Assembly: GCA_030549335.1 (NCBI GenBank)
Contig: CM060198.1
Coordinates: forward strand, 42,386,353 to 42,450,352
Origin: Pontederia crassipes
Taxonomy: Eukaryota; Streptophyta; Magnoliopsida; Commelinales; Pontederiaceae
DNA length: 64,000 nt
Direction: 5' to 3'
Part shown: piece by piece, positions 45,079-54,700 of the stretch
Layout: each line of letters opens with the position of its first letter
How positions within the stretch are numbered: the stretch's first letter is position 1
Made by a program: the position numbers and the translations under genes
Notes under the pieces: model-generated
What the model was told of the DNA's origin: nothing
Database searches by the model: none
What the model saw: the letters and a program-made list of their open reading frames with translations, nothing else

Positions 45079-48000
45079 CAAATAGGTATGAATATCATGA
45101 AGTGTGATGTTAAAATTAGAAATTTGGACATGTAATATTACATTTTGTACTTATAAGTTCAAAGATAATTTGCATCTCACTACTAATATCATGATTTGTA
45201 TATATTATTATATATTAATATATACATTTAATATTAAAAAATAATCTGGTAGAATCGGCTGCGTCGTGTTACGTGTTCACGATTTACGAGTTTTTCCGGC
45301 CCTCCGTGTCGAGTCCATTTTACGTGTTTGACAACATTGGGCCTCTCTAATTTAGTGTCATGATCTCTATATATACCCTAAACAAAATAAAAGCTAAATA
45401 AAAATAAGGCAGCATTGGCAGTTTAAAAGTGGCAACATAATGTAGTTACCAGAAAAAGAAGGTAGGAGCCTATCAAAGTTAACAATATAATCAAAGTGTA
45501 AGATCCAAAGAGTTTCACCTGTTATATTTGTCTTCTTCAGTTGTTCAGCTATTTTTCTTGAGTCAGCTTCTGTTTTCATAACTCTTTCAAATTGGCTACT
45601 TGCAAATCTTACTCTGAAATATTCTACTTCTTCATCTTTCTGCATATAATAAAATAAAATTCACGATATTTATCACTTAACATATATACTAGCCAATCAA
45701 CTTAACCATGTGTCTTCTCAAATATTAAGATGACAGTTAAACAAACAGAGAACCATACCAGTTCTTTAAATAGCGGCTCAGGGTTCCCTATAGTATGACC
45801 AGCTGGTATATATTCCCAAGGCCTTTTTGCCTTATCAAGTCCTCCTTTTTCATCAGAGAATGAGAGAAGTTTTTCTCGTGGCAAATTCAGCTGCCTTAGA
45901 ACCTAGAGCACATGGAAAAAAGAATTTTGCCTCAGTAAGATGGATCAAAGATAGCTTATATTAAGTCATCTCAACAGAAAAGGAAGGCATAAATGGTTCC
46001 AGCAAAGATGCAAGAAGGTAAACAAGACCAACTGATGTTTTCATAACAATGGCACAAGATGAAGGATCTTCTTTGAAAAGCTTCCAAAACTGGCTTTCCT
46101 GTATCACATATCCAAAGTAAATGACTAAGGAAATGGTCTCATAAACCAATAGTAAATGATGAGGAAAAGAAGATAAGAAATCTAAAGAGAAGTTCAGTAC
46201 TTGTAGATATGCATTCCCCTCACTAGAAATACTCATTGCACTCTTCAAGCCCAGTTTCAGCTTGACCTGTCATATGCACCACAGAACATGCTCTTTGGTA
46301 TGATTAAATTGCACTGCAACACAAAAATTACTACATGGGCATCTACATGTGATTAGTAAAAATACAGAAAGGATCACCTTTTCCATGGCATCAACATAAT
46401 GATCCACTAATTTACTAACTTTTTCGCCTAGTTCTTTTGTTAGCTGGTGTGATTCAGCATCAGGGGCATCCGGCATTTTGGAACCATATCCAAACCCTGA
46501 AGAGAAAGATGAACAATTATAAGGTATAGATTACTTCAAGAATGAATTTGCTCCACGATTTGCAAAAAAAAATATAGGTTTCTGGCAAGCAATATTTCAT
46601 GAAATTTATCATATGCACATGCATACTAGAAAAGATTGCACAATGAAAAGCTTTGACAAATTGGGCAAAACATTGTTGCAGAAGACAATGTTTGCCCACA
46701 AAATCATCATAATGCTTTTGCATTAACCTAGAATGGAAGTGATCTTAGTTCATAAATTGTGAAATGACTTCCTCATAAACACTTTAAAGTGGATTAGCTC
46801 TCTGCCCAACAACAACAACAATAATAACAAAGCCTTATCCCACTAGGTGGGGTCGGCTACATGGATCATACGACGCCATTCTGCATTTGTTGATCTATGT
46901 TCATGCGATTCAACAGGGTTTTACGCTAGCTGTCGGGGCCTAACACAACCCTCCTCCTTTATCCGGGCTTGAGACCGACTATAAAACATAGACGGAGTTA
47001 TTTACAGTGATAATGAAACCTGGAGAGTTTGAAGTAGTTAATGAGGACATATACACGGAGCAGGCATTCGTTATTATGGATCAGGAGTGCCTACAACTTG
47101 CTCATCACTGGAATCATATTCGTCTTCGCTCAGCTCTTCATCACTTGATTCGTCTTCTGGGGCACCAATATTGTGCGCGAATCGGAGGTTGGCTCCCGGC
47201 GTCGTTCATGGGCGGAAGTTGTGGCCGGCAGCGGCCCCCCACCGCCGCCGGTGACACGCTGGGAGTGGTGCCCGCGGCAGCCTCAGGACCACGTGTCCGT
47301 CGGCCCGCTGCGGATCCCCCACCGTCTGGCTCGCGTGCTGCCTCTGGCGGTGCCGCTCCACTCGGGGATGCCACGTGTGATGATGCCAGCCGCGTGATTG
47401 TGGAGCCCGATACCTCGGGGCTGCAGCGGCATGCTCTCAGCAGGGGTGCTCCTCTGCCCCCAATGGAGTGTGGTGTAGGTGATGAGATGTGCTTGGGAGA
47501 TGAACCATCTCTTATCTCTGTGGTTGATGCTGTTCCCCACGTGTTGGGGTGTGGTGCTGGTGATGAGGTGCGCTTGGGAGACGAACTGTCTCTTACCTCA
47601 CTGGTTGATGCTGTTCCCCACGTGTTGGGATGTGCTGGTGATGAGGCGTGCTTGGGTGATGAACCATCTCTTATCTCTGTGGCTGATGCTGTTCCCCACG
47701 CGTTGGAGTGTGGTGCTGATGTTGAGGTGTGCTTGGGAGACGAACCGTCACTGGTTGATGATCCTTTGGCTTCCCCCTCTCCCCTCGAGTTTGCAACTCT
47801 GGGAAACAACATTCTCACCACACAGCTTCCTGATAAGCTTGGTTCACCGCGGAGAAACCACCCCTCCACAACCCATCATTCCTCACCTCTCCTCGGCCCG
47901 GTCCGCCTCAACTACTCTGTCGGGCTCGTGAACTGCGGGCGATCTCGGCGCTGCGATCGCGCCAGCGTCGCCACGCCGCGGGTTGTGCGGGGTCCATTGC

Positions 48001-50316
48001 CGGTGTTGCTGCCGCCCGTCGTGGCCCAGTCCCCGGCGGAGCCTGTGCCTCTGCCACCTGATGATCGCTCCGCCAACTTGGGTCAGGATGCCGGCGTTTC
48101 CATCCCTCCTCACTGACGGTCAGCCGCGGTGGATCGGGTGACAGCACACTCCGCCGGTTCGCACGTCCGTGGGCATCTCGGTGCTAGACCTGGCATGCCT
48201 CGGCGACTTCTGGGTATGGGCCGGCCGGTCCAGCGTTTCCTTTTGCATTCACGGGGTGGTGTAAAGCGGAGGACAGCTGTGAGCAGGGGTTTGCCCACAC
48301 GAGGGGTGGCCACAGCATCTTTACGTCAACCTTGCATGATGAACAACTCTGGGTCTGCTGTTTCCGTGGTGGATCAACTTGCCAATGGTAGTTCTGCTCC
48401 GACTGTGGGTCTTGTCCTTGGCCTCACGGATGCCACGGCGGCGACGGGGACGAGTGTGATATGTGCGCCGGCTGAGAATATTTGTGCCACAGAGGTGGCT
48501 GGTGATCCTGTGCCAGCCGCCGAACCTGTTTCCACTCCGATGTGCGACTCGGACATTTTTGACCTGGTGACTCAGGCCTGTGTTGTCAGGCGCAAGCGTG
48601 TCCGCAATCCAATCCTTCACCAGCCAGGTGCCGCCCAAATATAGGGGGCGAATCTGGTTTTGCGATCTTTGCTGGGTGCGCACTGATTGTTTGTTCGTGG
48701 AGTTGTGAAATCATTTCTGGTGTTGGGCAGTGTACTGTTGTCTTTTTGACTTCGTGATCATGTGCCCTGCTGGCGTTTTTATCAAATTTATTGTAATCCT
48801 TATTATTATTAATGAAATCCTTGGATGACTTAGTCGTCCTTTCTTGTTTCAAAAAAGTAAAAGCTTTTTCATAGGCGACAGTAAAAGAATAGATGAATAT
48901 GATGACGGAGCCTACCACGGAGAGGGATTCTTATTAGCTTTAGACTCTAATGATTCAGTAATCAAGGCCAATGGCTCGGATGTGACAGAAGTTTCTTATT
49001 AGTTAGAATAAAGGAAGTATTATTGAAACCCTATAAACATGCTGCAGAACTGATTTGATCATACTTCCAAACTTCAGAAGCATATTTGCTTCTTCCTTAA
49101 ACTCCTGGTGTGTTCCAAGTTGCATTGTAGATCATCCAGTGCTGGGTTGGCCTGAAAGTTTTGTTTCAAGACTGTTTTATATCTTTTAGTGCCAGTTTCA
49201 ATACATCTGTCCCGTTATGGGTACTTTGAGTCCTTTTCTGTACCCGTACATGATATGCACCTCAATGCATATTGAATTGAATTCTTTAAATAAAAGCGAA
49301 TCGACAAAAGTTAGATTATGTACAACATTCAATAATTGTTCATTATGTGTTAAAGCATTGATATATGCTCTTTATTTGTTTTTCAATGCTTTCTCTTGTA
49401 AAACTTTTGACTGCCCAAATTAACTAAAAGATTAATAAGAAGAGTTTTCAGCCAAAGTGACATCAAAATGCCAATTACATTACAAACCTCTTTGAAGAAA
49501 AGAATTTTGAAGATCCCGATAATCTGATATAATCATGATAGAATACGATTCGAATATTTTGAGTTAGTGTAAGAAAAAGAAAATGGTTAGTTTATTATAA
49601 AAAAATCTATTAAGTAGATAAACCTTTGAATCATGAAACAAAATTAGAAAAGAAGAAAAATATTGTTGTTAAATGATTTATAAGTTGAGTTCATGCCAAG
49701 AAATATGCACATCACATAAAAAGCATAATGAAAAAACCTAGGAAAACTATGTAGTAGCCAAATCACTTTACATCAATTGGTTCATGGGTATACTTTTGCA
49801 CTCAAACATAAATAAATAGGGTGGTATACACCAACTTGAAAGCATGCACTATTTCAAATGATTATGGTTTTAAACCAAGGAACTGAAGAAAAACAAAATT
49901 TGTTTCCGCAATAACAGATGCAAACTTACCATCCAAAAGCAACAATTGCCTTAAAGCTGGTCAGATGAAATAAAGAAAAAGAATTCTAAACCATTTAAAT
50001 TACAGGAATATGTTATTATGGTAGACCTTCTTGTTTGGCAATGAAGCTCAATACACGATTGATAAAATTGCCCAAATTGTTAAGCAACTCGCTGTTCAGT
50101 TTAGCCTGTAGATCTGCCCATGTAAATAATGTGTCTGATACCTAATTAAACAAAGAAGCAGTAAGATAATGTTCAAGAAGGATGTGAACTATGAATCTTG
50201 ATGACTCACCTCAGGTCTATTAGTAAGCAAGTAATATCTCCAGACTTCTGAAGGAATATTTGTATCCTTTGCATCATTACCAAACACTCCAATGCCCTTA
50301 CTCTTGGAGAACTTTC
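30131..50316 (-). CDS. MetRS: Cytosolic methionyl-tRNA synthetase, 3' ten exons
   Basis: Charges tRNA-Met with methionine in the cytosol. Exons on the minus strand: 50316-50210, 50141-50027, 46496-46378, 46266-46201, 46098-45970, 45902-45759, 45639-45519, 31086-30857, 30774-30673 and 30361-30131 (stop TAG at 30133-30131). Phases are consistent throughout, giving about 387 residues. The first visible exon starts mid-codon in G-KFSKSKG, the KMSKS-type loop. The HIGH-containing catalytic exons must lie upstream, and I found none between 50317 and 64000, so the gene is partial in this window or its 5' part is separated by a very long intron. Nine of ten donor/acceptor choices are plain GT-AG; the donor after 45970 reads AT. 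Introns hold many transposons. Confidence 0.9.
31437..31680. repeat. Array of CCGGTCGACCGG-type palindromes in the LTR
   Basis: About nine variants of the palindromic word ggtcgacc / ccggtcgac occur within 240 bases of the 5' LTR, and the corresponding set lies at 34676-34880 in the 3' LTR. They precede a region with a TATA-like 'ctataaaagaagtg' (31729). Position just upstream of the presumed transcription start suggests a regulatory or structural role. Confidence 0.8.
32469..33890 (+). pseudogene. Copia-type gag of the gag-only element (one stop, one frameshift)
   Basis: Starts ATG at 32469 ([13 protein letters not shown]). A TGA at 32551-32553 replaces the Trp usually found after Val-Tyr. 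The frame then runs through the UBN2-like gag body ([50 protein letters not shown]), and shifts near 33125. It continues through a Lys/Glu-rich and Ser-rich linker, a coiled-coil ([20 protein letters not shown]) and a CCHC knuckle [14 protein letters not shown] (33783-33824). The stop is at 33888-33890. With only two lesions, it decayed recently or is supplied in trans. Confidence 0.88.
35620..36137 (+). pseudogene. 5'-truncated L1-type LINE, 3' fragment
   Basis: Contains the zf-RVT-like C-terminal stretch of ORF2 ('cttaaagtgaaaatcttcgt' = LKVKIFVW at 35671), followed by a decayed [15 protein letters not shown] part and 'tgcagggagaggtgttatgt'. It ends with 'catccttttt', 'ctcctaaaaaaaa' (36126-36137), which matches the 3' end of the LINE at 57248-62054. 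Confidence 0.8.
36590..37633 (+). pseudogene. 5'-truncated L1-type LINE with poly(A)
   Basis: Fragments of the ORF2 C-terminus ([54 protein letters not shown]) are spread over different frames. The 3' end 'attaataaatggatgtcaga', 'ctgacgtccttctctgtctc' and a run of 14 A (37618-37631) resembles the tail of the 47165-48860 element, so it belongs to a related but distinct subfamily from 57248-62054. Confidence 0.8.
37634..38740. other. MetRS intron sequence, nothing recognised
   Basis: AT-rich. A stretch at 38215-38460 with 'gatgtggcattgatgtggat', 'gtctacgtggcacc' and repeated 'gtcattcaa.tttt.aaa' resembles long-TIR Mutator-like arms but has no partner arm in reach. Confidence 0.4.
38741..39604 (-). 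pseudogene. L1-type LINE 3' fragment, minus strand
   Basis: Minus-strand frames give [50 protein letters not shown] and [20 protein letters not shown], nearly colinear with 61200-61600 of the full-length LINE. The 3' end appears as a poly(T) on the plus strand at 38741. A frameshift interrupts the Cys-rich end. Its 5' truncation is at about 39604. Confidence 0.85.
39785..41535 (+). pseudogene. L1-type LINE 5' part with ORF1 (two zinc knuckles)
   Basis: ORF1 contains two CCHC knuckles in tandem: [14 protein letters not shown] and [14 protein letters not shown] (39906-40005), the nucleic-acid-binding part of plant L1 ORF1 proteins. Later frames have [11 protein letters not shown] (40640) and a proline-rich tail (40690-41470), ending [13 protein letters not shown]. 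This end corresponds to about 58400 in the 57248-62054 LINE, just before ORF2. Several frameshifts are present and ORF2 is missing. It lies head-on to the minus-strand 3' fragment at 38741-39604, separated by about 180 bases. Confidence 0.82.
41559..43390. mobile_element. LTR-like remnant (copia type) split by a foldback element
   Basis: Begins 'tgttgaatcccatgttttga' followed by 'cgataacaaattaa', a style of LTR start similar to the gag-only element. After the 41618-42785 insertion it resumes 'gctcaagtgacgatgatgca' and includes a palindrome-rich block at 42890-43140 (variants of ggtcgac and ccggtcgacc), like the LTRs at 31437 and 34676. No second LTR or coding region was found. The right limit is not defined. 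Confidence 0.5.
41618..42785. mobile_element. Mutator-like foldback element with ~570-bp terminal inverted repeats
   Basis: The left arm (41618-~42205) and right arm (~42215-42785) are inverted copies almost from end to end, e.g. 'catgaatggtcccccaactt' at the left against 'aagttgggggaccattcatg' at the right, and 'tgcgacgtggcataataaaa' against its complement at 42405-42425. The flanks carry a 9-bp duplication with one mismatch, TAATCGATG (41609-41617) and TAATCTATG (42786-42794). Each arm has internal 'catttaagtcatccacgt' repeats. The Pro/Ala-rich open frames are arm composition, not genes. No transposase. Confidence 0.88.
43402..43485 (+). pseudogene. Small LINE ORF2 fragment
   Basis: 'ggaccgtcatatt.gctct.ggaggtgga' matches 60718-60745 of the full-length LINE (the SDRHIGSRRW part of ORF2, after the RT domain). 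Only about 80 bases are present, without a poly(A) tail, so it is a leftover or was moved by repair. Confidence 0.7.
43486..44243. other. MetRS intron sequence, nothing recognised
   Basis: No domain, RNA gene or repeat unit seen. The 43737-43985 open frame is short and has no recognisable domain. Confidence 0.4.
44252..45339. mobile_element. Non-autonomous hAT-like element, 1088 bp, intact ends
   Basis: Perfect 8-bp duplication GGCCTCTC at 44244-44251 and 45340-45347. Terminal inverted repeats 'cagtgttgtcaaa' and 'tttgacaacattg' are standard for plant hAT elements. The interior has a pyrimidine-rich low-complexity block (44448-44760, ctctccctttctc) and an (AT)n run (45030-45077). Long Arg/Glu- or Ser/Pro-only open frames here are artefacts of that block. 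This copy defines the ends of the family whose eroded copies flank NUS1. Confidence 0.9.
45519..46496 (-). CDS. MetRS: MetRS exons: anticodon-binding domain and linker
   Basis: Five exons encode, in order: [21 protein letters not shown] (46496-46378), [20 protein letters not shown] (46266-46201), [24 protein letters not shown] (46098-45970), [21 protein letters not shown] (45902-45759) and [28 protein letters not shown] (45639-45519). These follow the plant MetRS order without gaps. The donor after 45970 is AT (GAG|ATGACT). An in-frame alternative donor GT lies six bases upstream (TCT|GTTGAG, exon ending 45976) and would only remove two residues (VE). Confidence 0.93.
46808..46999 (-). repeat. 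SINE-like element with RTE-type 3' tail, copy 2
   Basis: Same module as 20268-20452, read on the minus strand from 'aactccgtctatgttttata' to '..gtgggataaggctttgtt' and a (GTT/ATT)n tail. It lies in the MetRS intron, in the same orientation as the gene. I did not find its target-site duplication, so the inserted unit may extend further 5' (to higher coordinates), as copy 1 does. Confidence 0.75.
47165..48860 (+). mobile_element. ORF1-only L1-type derivative with internal repeat
   Basis: Begins near the sequence encoding [12 protein letters not shown], which matches WADVVAGRT (57538) and WADVAAGSS (40640) of the other LINE ORF1s. It continues open with an Ala/Pro/Asp-rich protein to a TGA at 48114-48116, then in another frame to 48644 ([17 protein letters not shown]). 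The 3' region 'attattaatgaaatccttgg', 'atgacttagtcgtcctttct' and a short A run (48853-48858) matches the tail type at 37560-37633. No endonuclease or RT is present. The zinc knuckle also appears to be missing. Confidence 0.7.
47469..47765 (+). repeat. Four 81-bp tandem repeats coding 27 residues in ORF1
   Basis: Repeat peptide: CG(V/A)GDE(M/V)CLGDEPSL, then [12 protein letters not shown]. Copies start near 47469, 47550, 47631 and 47709. The third lacks one codon and the fourth is cut after PSLV-D. All stay in one reading frame despite silent and missense differences. Confidence 0.9.
48861..50026. other. MetRS intron sequence, nothing firm
   Basis: A short plus-strand open stretch (48896-49001, [20 protein letters not shown] then TAG) looks protein-like but is too short to assign. 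The remainder is AT-rich intron. Confidence 0.35.
50027..50316 (-). CDS. MetRS: MetRS exons: KMSKS loop and start of anticodon-binding domain
   Basis: Exon 50316-50210 (107 nt) encodes [18 protein letters not shown], then [21 protein letters not shown] is the plant variant of the class I KMSKS signature that stabilises the adenylate transition state. Exon 50141-50027 (115 nt) encodes [20 protein letters not shown], then [16 protein letters not shown], the start of the helical anticodon-binding domain. Donors are GTGAGT (50209) and GTCTAC (50026). The intron between them is only 68 nt, whereas the next one is 3.5 kb. Confidence 0.93.
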
Positions 50317-51326
50317 CTGTGATGAAAGAAACATGAAGAAGATTGAGAAGGAACGAGACCCAAAAAATAAAGACAAACTTTTATGTTCTTTTAATAAAGT
50401 ACATCAAACTGTATCATTTCCAACTCGAGCTTCATACCGAACTTCTATAAGCCAAGTGAAAACTATACTCCCTCAATCTTTATACTTTTGGAATATGTAC
50501 ATAGGATTCTTTTTTTTTTTTTTGAGAGAGATGTACATAGGATTCATATAAAAGTGCTCATGTGATAAAAAAACTTTTAATAAAGGCAAAACCAAAAAAT
50601 AGTGGATAACAATTAACATGCACTTCAATATGAATGCAAAAGTCTATTTGGTTGGGGACGAACTAAGACAGGATCTGAAATGGAGTGGGTGGAGTAAATC
50701 CCATGAGACATAAACCTCTAAAAACAATCTATACTCGCAAAATTAATTATACAAAAAATATATGCTCATATTTCAATAAGTGAAATCATGACATAGTATA
50801 TGCAAGCGTTATTGCACAACCATTACAAGGGAAATTAAATATAAGGGTTATTTCTTTTAACCACCCCAGAACTATAATTTTTTTACATTAACTATAAACT
50901 ATAAATTTACAATTTTTAGTTCCTAAATTTGTCCAAATTTGACACCTAAGTCCTTCCGTTAACTTTCATCCGAAACTTTGTTAATTTCTTTTTTTAATAA
51001 TTATGAAATATCATTTTTGCCATTACTTTCTTATTAAAATACAAACATTTTTAAAATAATCAATATGGATAAAACTATTATTTAATAATTGCATTATATT
51101 ATGCTCACGACAGCAGTTTTATTTTTTTATAGTTTATTCTTATATTAAAAGAGTAAGGGTAAAATTGATATTGAATAAGTAATAAATAATAGTGTTGAGA
51201 AACATGTTTTCTCTTATTATTCACCAAACACTAGTGCCTCCTATTTATAATCAAGGTCGGCAATACAAGTACGGAGAATATGCTAAAATATTACTCTAGA
51301 AAATCAGGGATATTATCCCAAAATAT

Positions 51327-51587
51327 AACAACAACAAAGCCTTATCCCACTAGGTGGGGTCGGCTACATGGATCATACGACGCCATTCCGCTCTATTAGT
51401 AACCAAACCTTTCGGTATATTATTCACCAATAGATCTTGCTCTATTAGTTCGTCAAGTGTCCGCCTTGGCCTCCCTCTCCCTCTTTTAATCGGACTCCAG
51501 ATTATTTGATCTACTCTTCTTACTGGCGCATCTAATGATCTTCTCTGAACATGACCAAACCATCTCAAACGATTCTCTACAAATCTA
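51327..51587 (-). mobile_element. RTE-type LINE 3' end nested in the copia LTR
   Basis: Perfect 18-bp duplication GATATTATCCCAAAATAT at 51309-51326 and 51588-51605. The unoccupied version of the site is visible in the other LTR (near 55885). The minus strand encodes the C-terminal end of an RTE-clade reverse transcriptase: MRWFGHVQRR, APVRRVDQI, RGRGRPRRTLDELIEQDLL and [10 protein letters not shown], then a stop region and a (GTT)n tail. It is 5'-truncated to 261 bp. Its last ~60 bases are shared with the SINE-like copies. Confidence 0.92.
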
Positions 51588-51759
51588 GATATTATCCCAA
51601 AATATCTAAGATATTATTCCAGGAAATCTGGGATACAAATCTTAAATAATATTACAAAGATATGTGAAGATATGAAAAGATATGCAAATCATATCTCAAC
51701 ACTCTCCCTCAAACTAGAGCGTAAATATCATTTAGGCTCAGCTTGGAACATGGAGTTTC

Positions 51760-54700
51760 TTCTTGGGAAGTGCTTCAGTAAAGATGTCAGCTAGTTGGTC
51801 TTCAATGGCTACGTATGGAGTAGAGATCTTCTTAGTTATAATAGCATCACGAATGAAGTGGCAGTCCACTTCTATGTGTTTAGTCCTCTCGTGAAACACA
51901 AGATTGTTTGCAATAAAAATTGCAACCTTGTTATCACAATACATAAGTACTGAAGAAGTAACGGAGATTCCAAAATCACGTAGAAGAGAGATAATCTATA
52001 AGAGTTCACATGTAGTATGAGTCATTGCCCTATATTCTGACTCAGCGTTAGAGTGTGAGACCACATCTTGTTTCTTGCTGCGCCACGTTATAAGGTTTCC
52101 ACCAATATAAGTACAATAATCAGTGGTTGATCTTTTATCTTCATGAGCCCCGGCATCAGAATAACCCCACACCTTTAAATGTCCACGATTTTTTAAGTGA
52201 AGACATTTTCCTGGAGAGACTTTTAGATATCGTAAAACCTGGCATACACCTGCCCAATGTACTTCACATGGTTCTTGCATAAATTGACTTAGGCGACCAA
52301 CAACATAAGAAATATCAGGACGAGTTACAGTGAGATACAAAAGTTTACCAACCATAGCTCTATATTTGATGACATCTTCTAGAATAGGACTGCTCAAATC
52401 AGCTATAGATAGTTATTGATTCATAGGAATAATGACTATTTTACTACTCATCATACCAGCTTCCTTTAATAGATCCAAGACATATTTTCTTTGAGAGAGA
52501 ATGAGTCCATCATCAAATTGATTTACTTCAATACCTAAGAAGTATTTGATTAGACCAAGATCTTTGGTCACAAACTGTAATTGTAGAAACTTCTTTGCTG
52601 TCAAAATACCTTTAGTGTCACTATCAAATATTAAAATATCATCTACATAAACTATAAGGATGACAGAACCTTTAGAGGTATGTAAAGAGGATGCTGAATG
52701 ATCGGAAGATGATCGACTAAAGCCATATTCTTCAATAATTCTGCTAAATTTTTTAAACCATGCTCTTAGACTTTGTTTGAGTTCACAGATTGCTTTCTTC
52801 AAGTTGCAAACCTTTGAACACTCCCCTGAGTAATATATTCAAGTGGTTGTTCCATGTAAACCTCTTCAGTAAGATCCACCATATAAGAAAGCATCTTTAA
52901 CATCAAGCTGATAAACTTACCACCCAGAATTGACAGCAATAGAAAGTAAAATGCGAAAGAATTAAGGCGAGCAACTGGAAAGAACGTTTCAAAATAGTCT
53001 AGGTGTAACCTTTGCTTACCAATCGTGCCTTGTAACGATCAATCGTCCCATTAGGAAGATAATTTAGTGTGAACACCCACCGACAACCAACGACTATAGC
53101 ATTAGTTGGAAGGTCTACAAGTTTCCAAATCTTTCTAGATGGTAGAGCGGACATCTCCTCATCCATAGCAATTTTAATACGAATGGTGGAATGCCTCACA
53201 ATGGTTGCGGGGAATAAAATGACTATCAAGAGAAGTAGAAAAAATTTTGGCAGCAGGAGACAAATGATCAAAAGTCATAAAATTAGACAGAGGATATTTC
53301 ACACATGACCTAGTGCCCTTGCGATGTGCAATAGGAACATCTATATCATTAGGTACCTGAGTAGAATCTCCTTCCAACAAGTCAGGATTGTTTGGAGGAT
53401 TACGTGATGGAATCGTGGAGAGTGGTTCATAATCAAGGTCAGATGGAGGTTGTTGAGTAGGTCAACGGCTATAAACTTTTAGGGGTGGTACAGGCAATGG
53501 AGGGGATTGTGGCTGTTGTAGCGGTAGATCCGGTGATGAGTCAAGAATTGGAATTAGATGACTCTCATGATTATTCGTAGAGTTATGAAAGTAAGGTGTC
53601 TCTTCGAAAAAGATAACATAAGCACTAACGACCTGCGAGAAATAGGATCATAGCACCTGTAACCTTTTTTAGTTCGCGAGTATCCGAAAAAAATGCACTT
53701 GATTGCTCTAGGAGCCAACTTATCAGTTTGAAAGAGGTGAACGAAACATTGACACCCGAAAACACGAGGTGGGACAGGAAACAAAGACTTTACTAGTAAT
53801 AGTAGATGGAATGGAATTTGTCCATTGAGAACCGATGAGGAAACTCGGTTAGTGAGATAACTAGCGGTTAGAACGACATCTGGCTAATAGGTGGAGGGTA
53901 CTTTCATATGGAAGAGGAGAGTGCGAACAACATCCAGCAAGTGACGAAGTTTTCTTTCAGCAACACCATTTTGCTGAGATGTTTTTACACATGAAGTTTG
54001 ATGTATTATACCAACAGATTTGAAAAATGATGAAAGATCAGAATTTGCAAACTCAAGTCCATTGTCACTACGAAAGATTTTAACTGAGGTAGAGAATTGA
54101 TTTTTTTATTTCTGCAAAAGATTCTCGAATAATACGAGGAGTTTCTGTCTTATTTTGCAACATATAAATCCAAGTGACTCTAGAAAAGTCATCTACTAAA
54201 ACAAAAAAATATTGGAAACTCAACAAGGACCCCACAAATCAGCATGCACAAGTGAAAATGAACTTTTCTCTCGTTTGTCAAAGCGAGTGGTGCAAAAGGA
54301 GTACGATGATGCTTTCCTATTTGACAAGCCTCACACTCGAGAACCTCAATACTTGAAATGTTAGGAAATTATCAACGAAGATCAGTCAAACTAGGATGGC
54401 CTAGGCAACGATGGAGCTATAGGGAAATGCTGGTAGTGTAGACTATGGGATTTTGGGTGGATAGTTGGAGATAATAGAGTCCATCACGTTCAAATCCTCC
54501 ACCAATCTGCCTCATCGTTTGGAGATCCTGCAGAACGAAGAAAGAGTCATAAAAAAGTGCTCGACAATTTAAGGACTTTGTCAGTTGACTGATTGAAAGA
54601 AGGCTTAGAGCAAATTTTGGAGCATACATAACATTATCAAGGGAGAGGTTACAATTAACGAAAACTATGCTAAGGCCAGTTGACGGAGATGCATATTCAG

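Noticed and set aside
45903-45969. U12-type AT-AC intron in MetRS
   Set aside because: The 5' end ATGACT is not ATATCC and the 3' end is AG, so it does not fit the minor spliceosome class.
47007-48116. 369-residue host gene
   Set aside because: Its N-terminal part is unrelated flank read through, and the body shares the WAEVVAG landmark with other LINE ORF1s and ends in a LINE-type tail.
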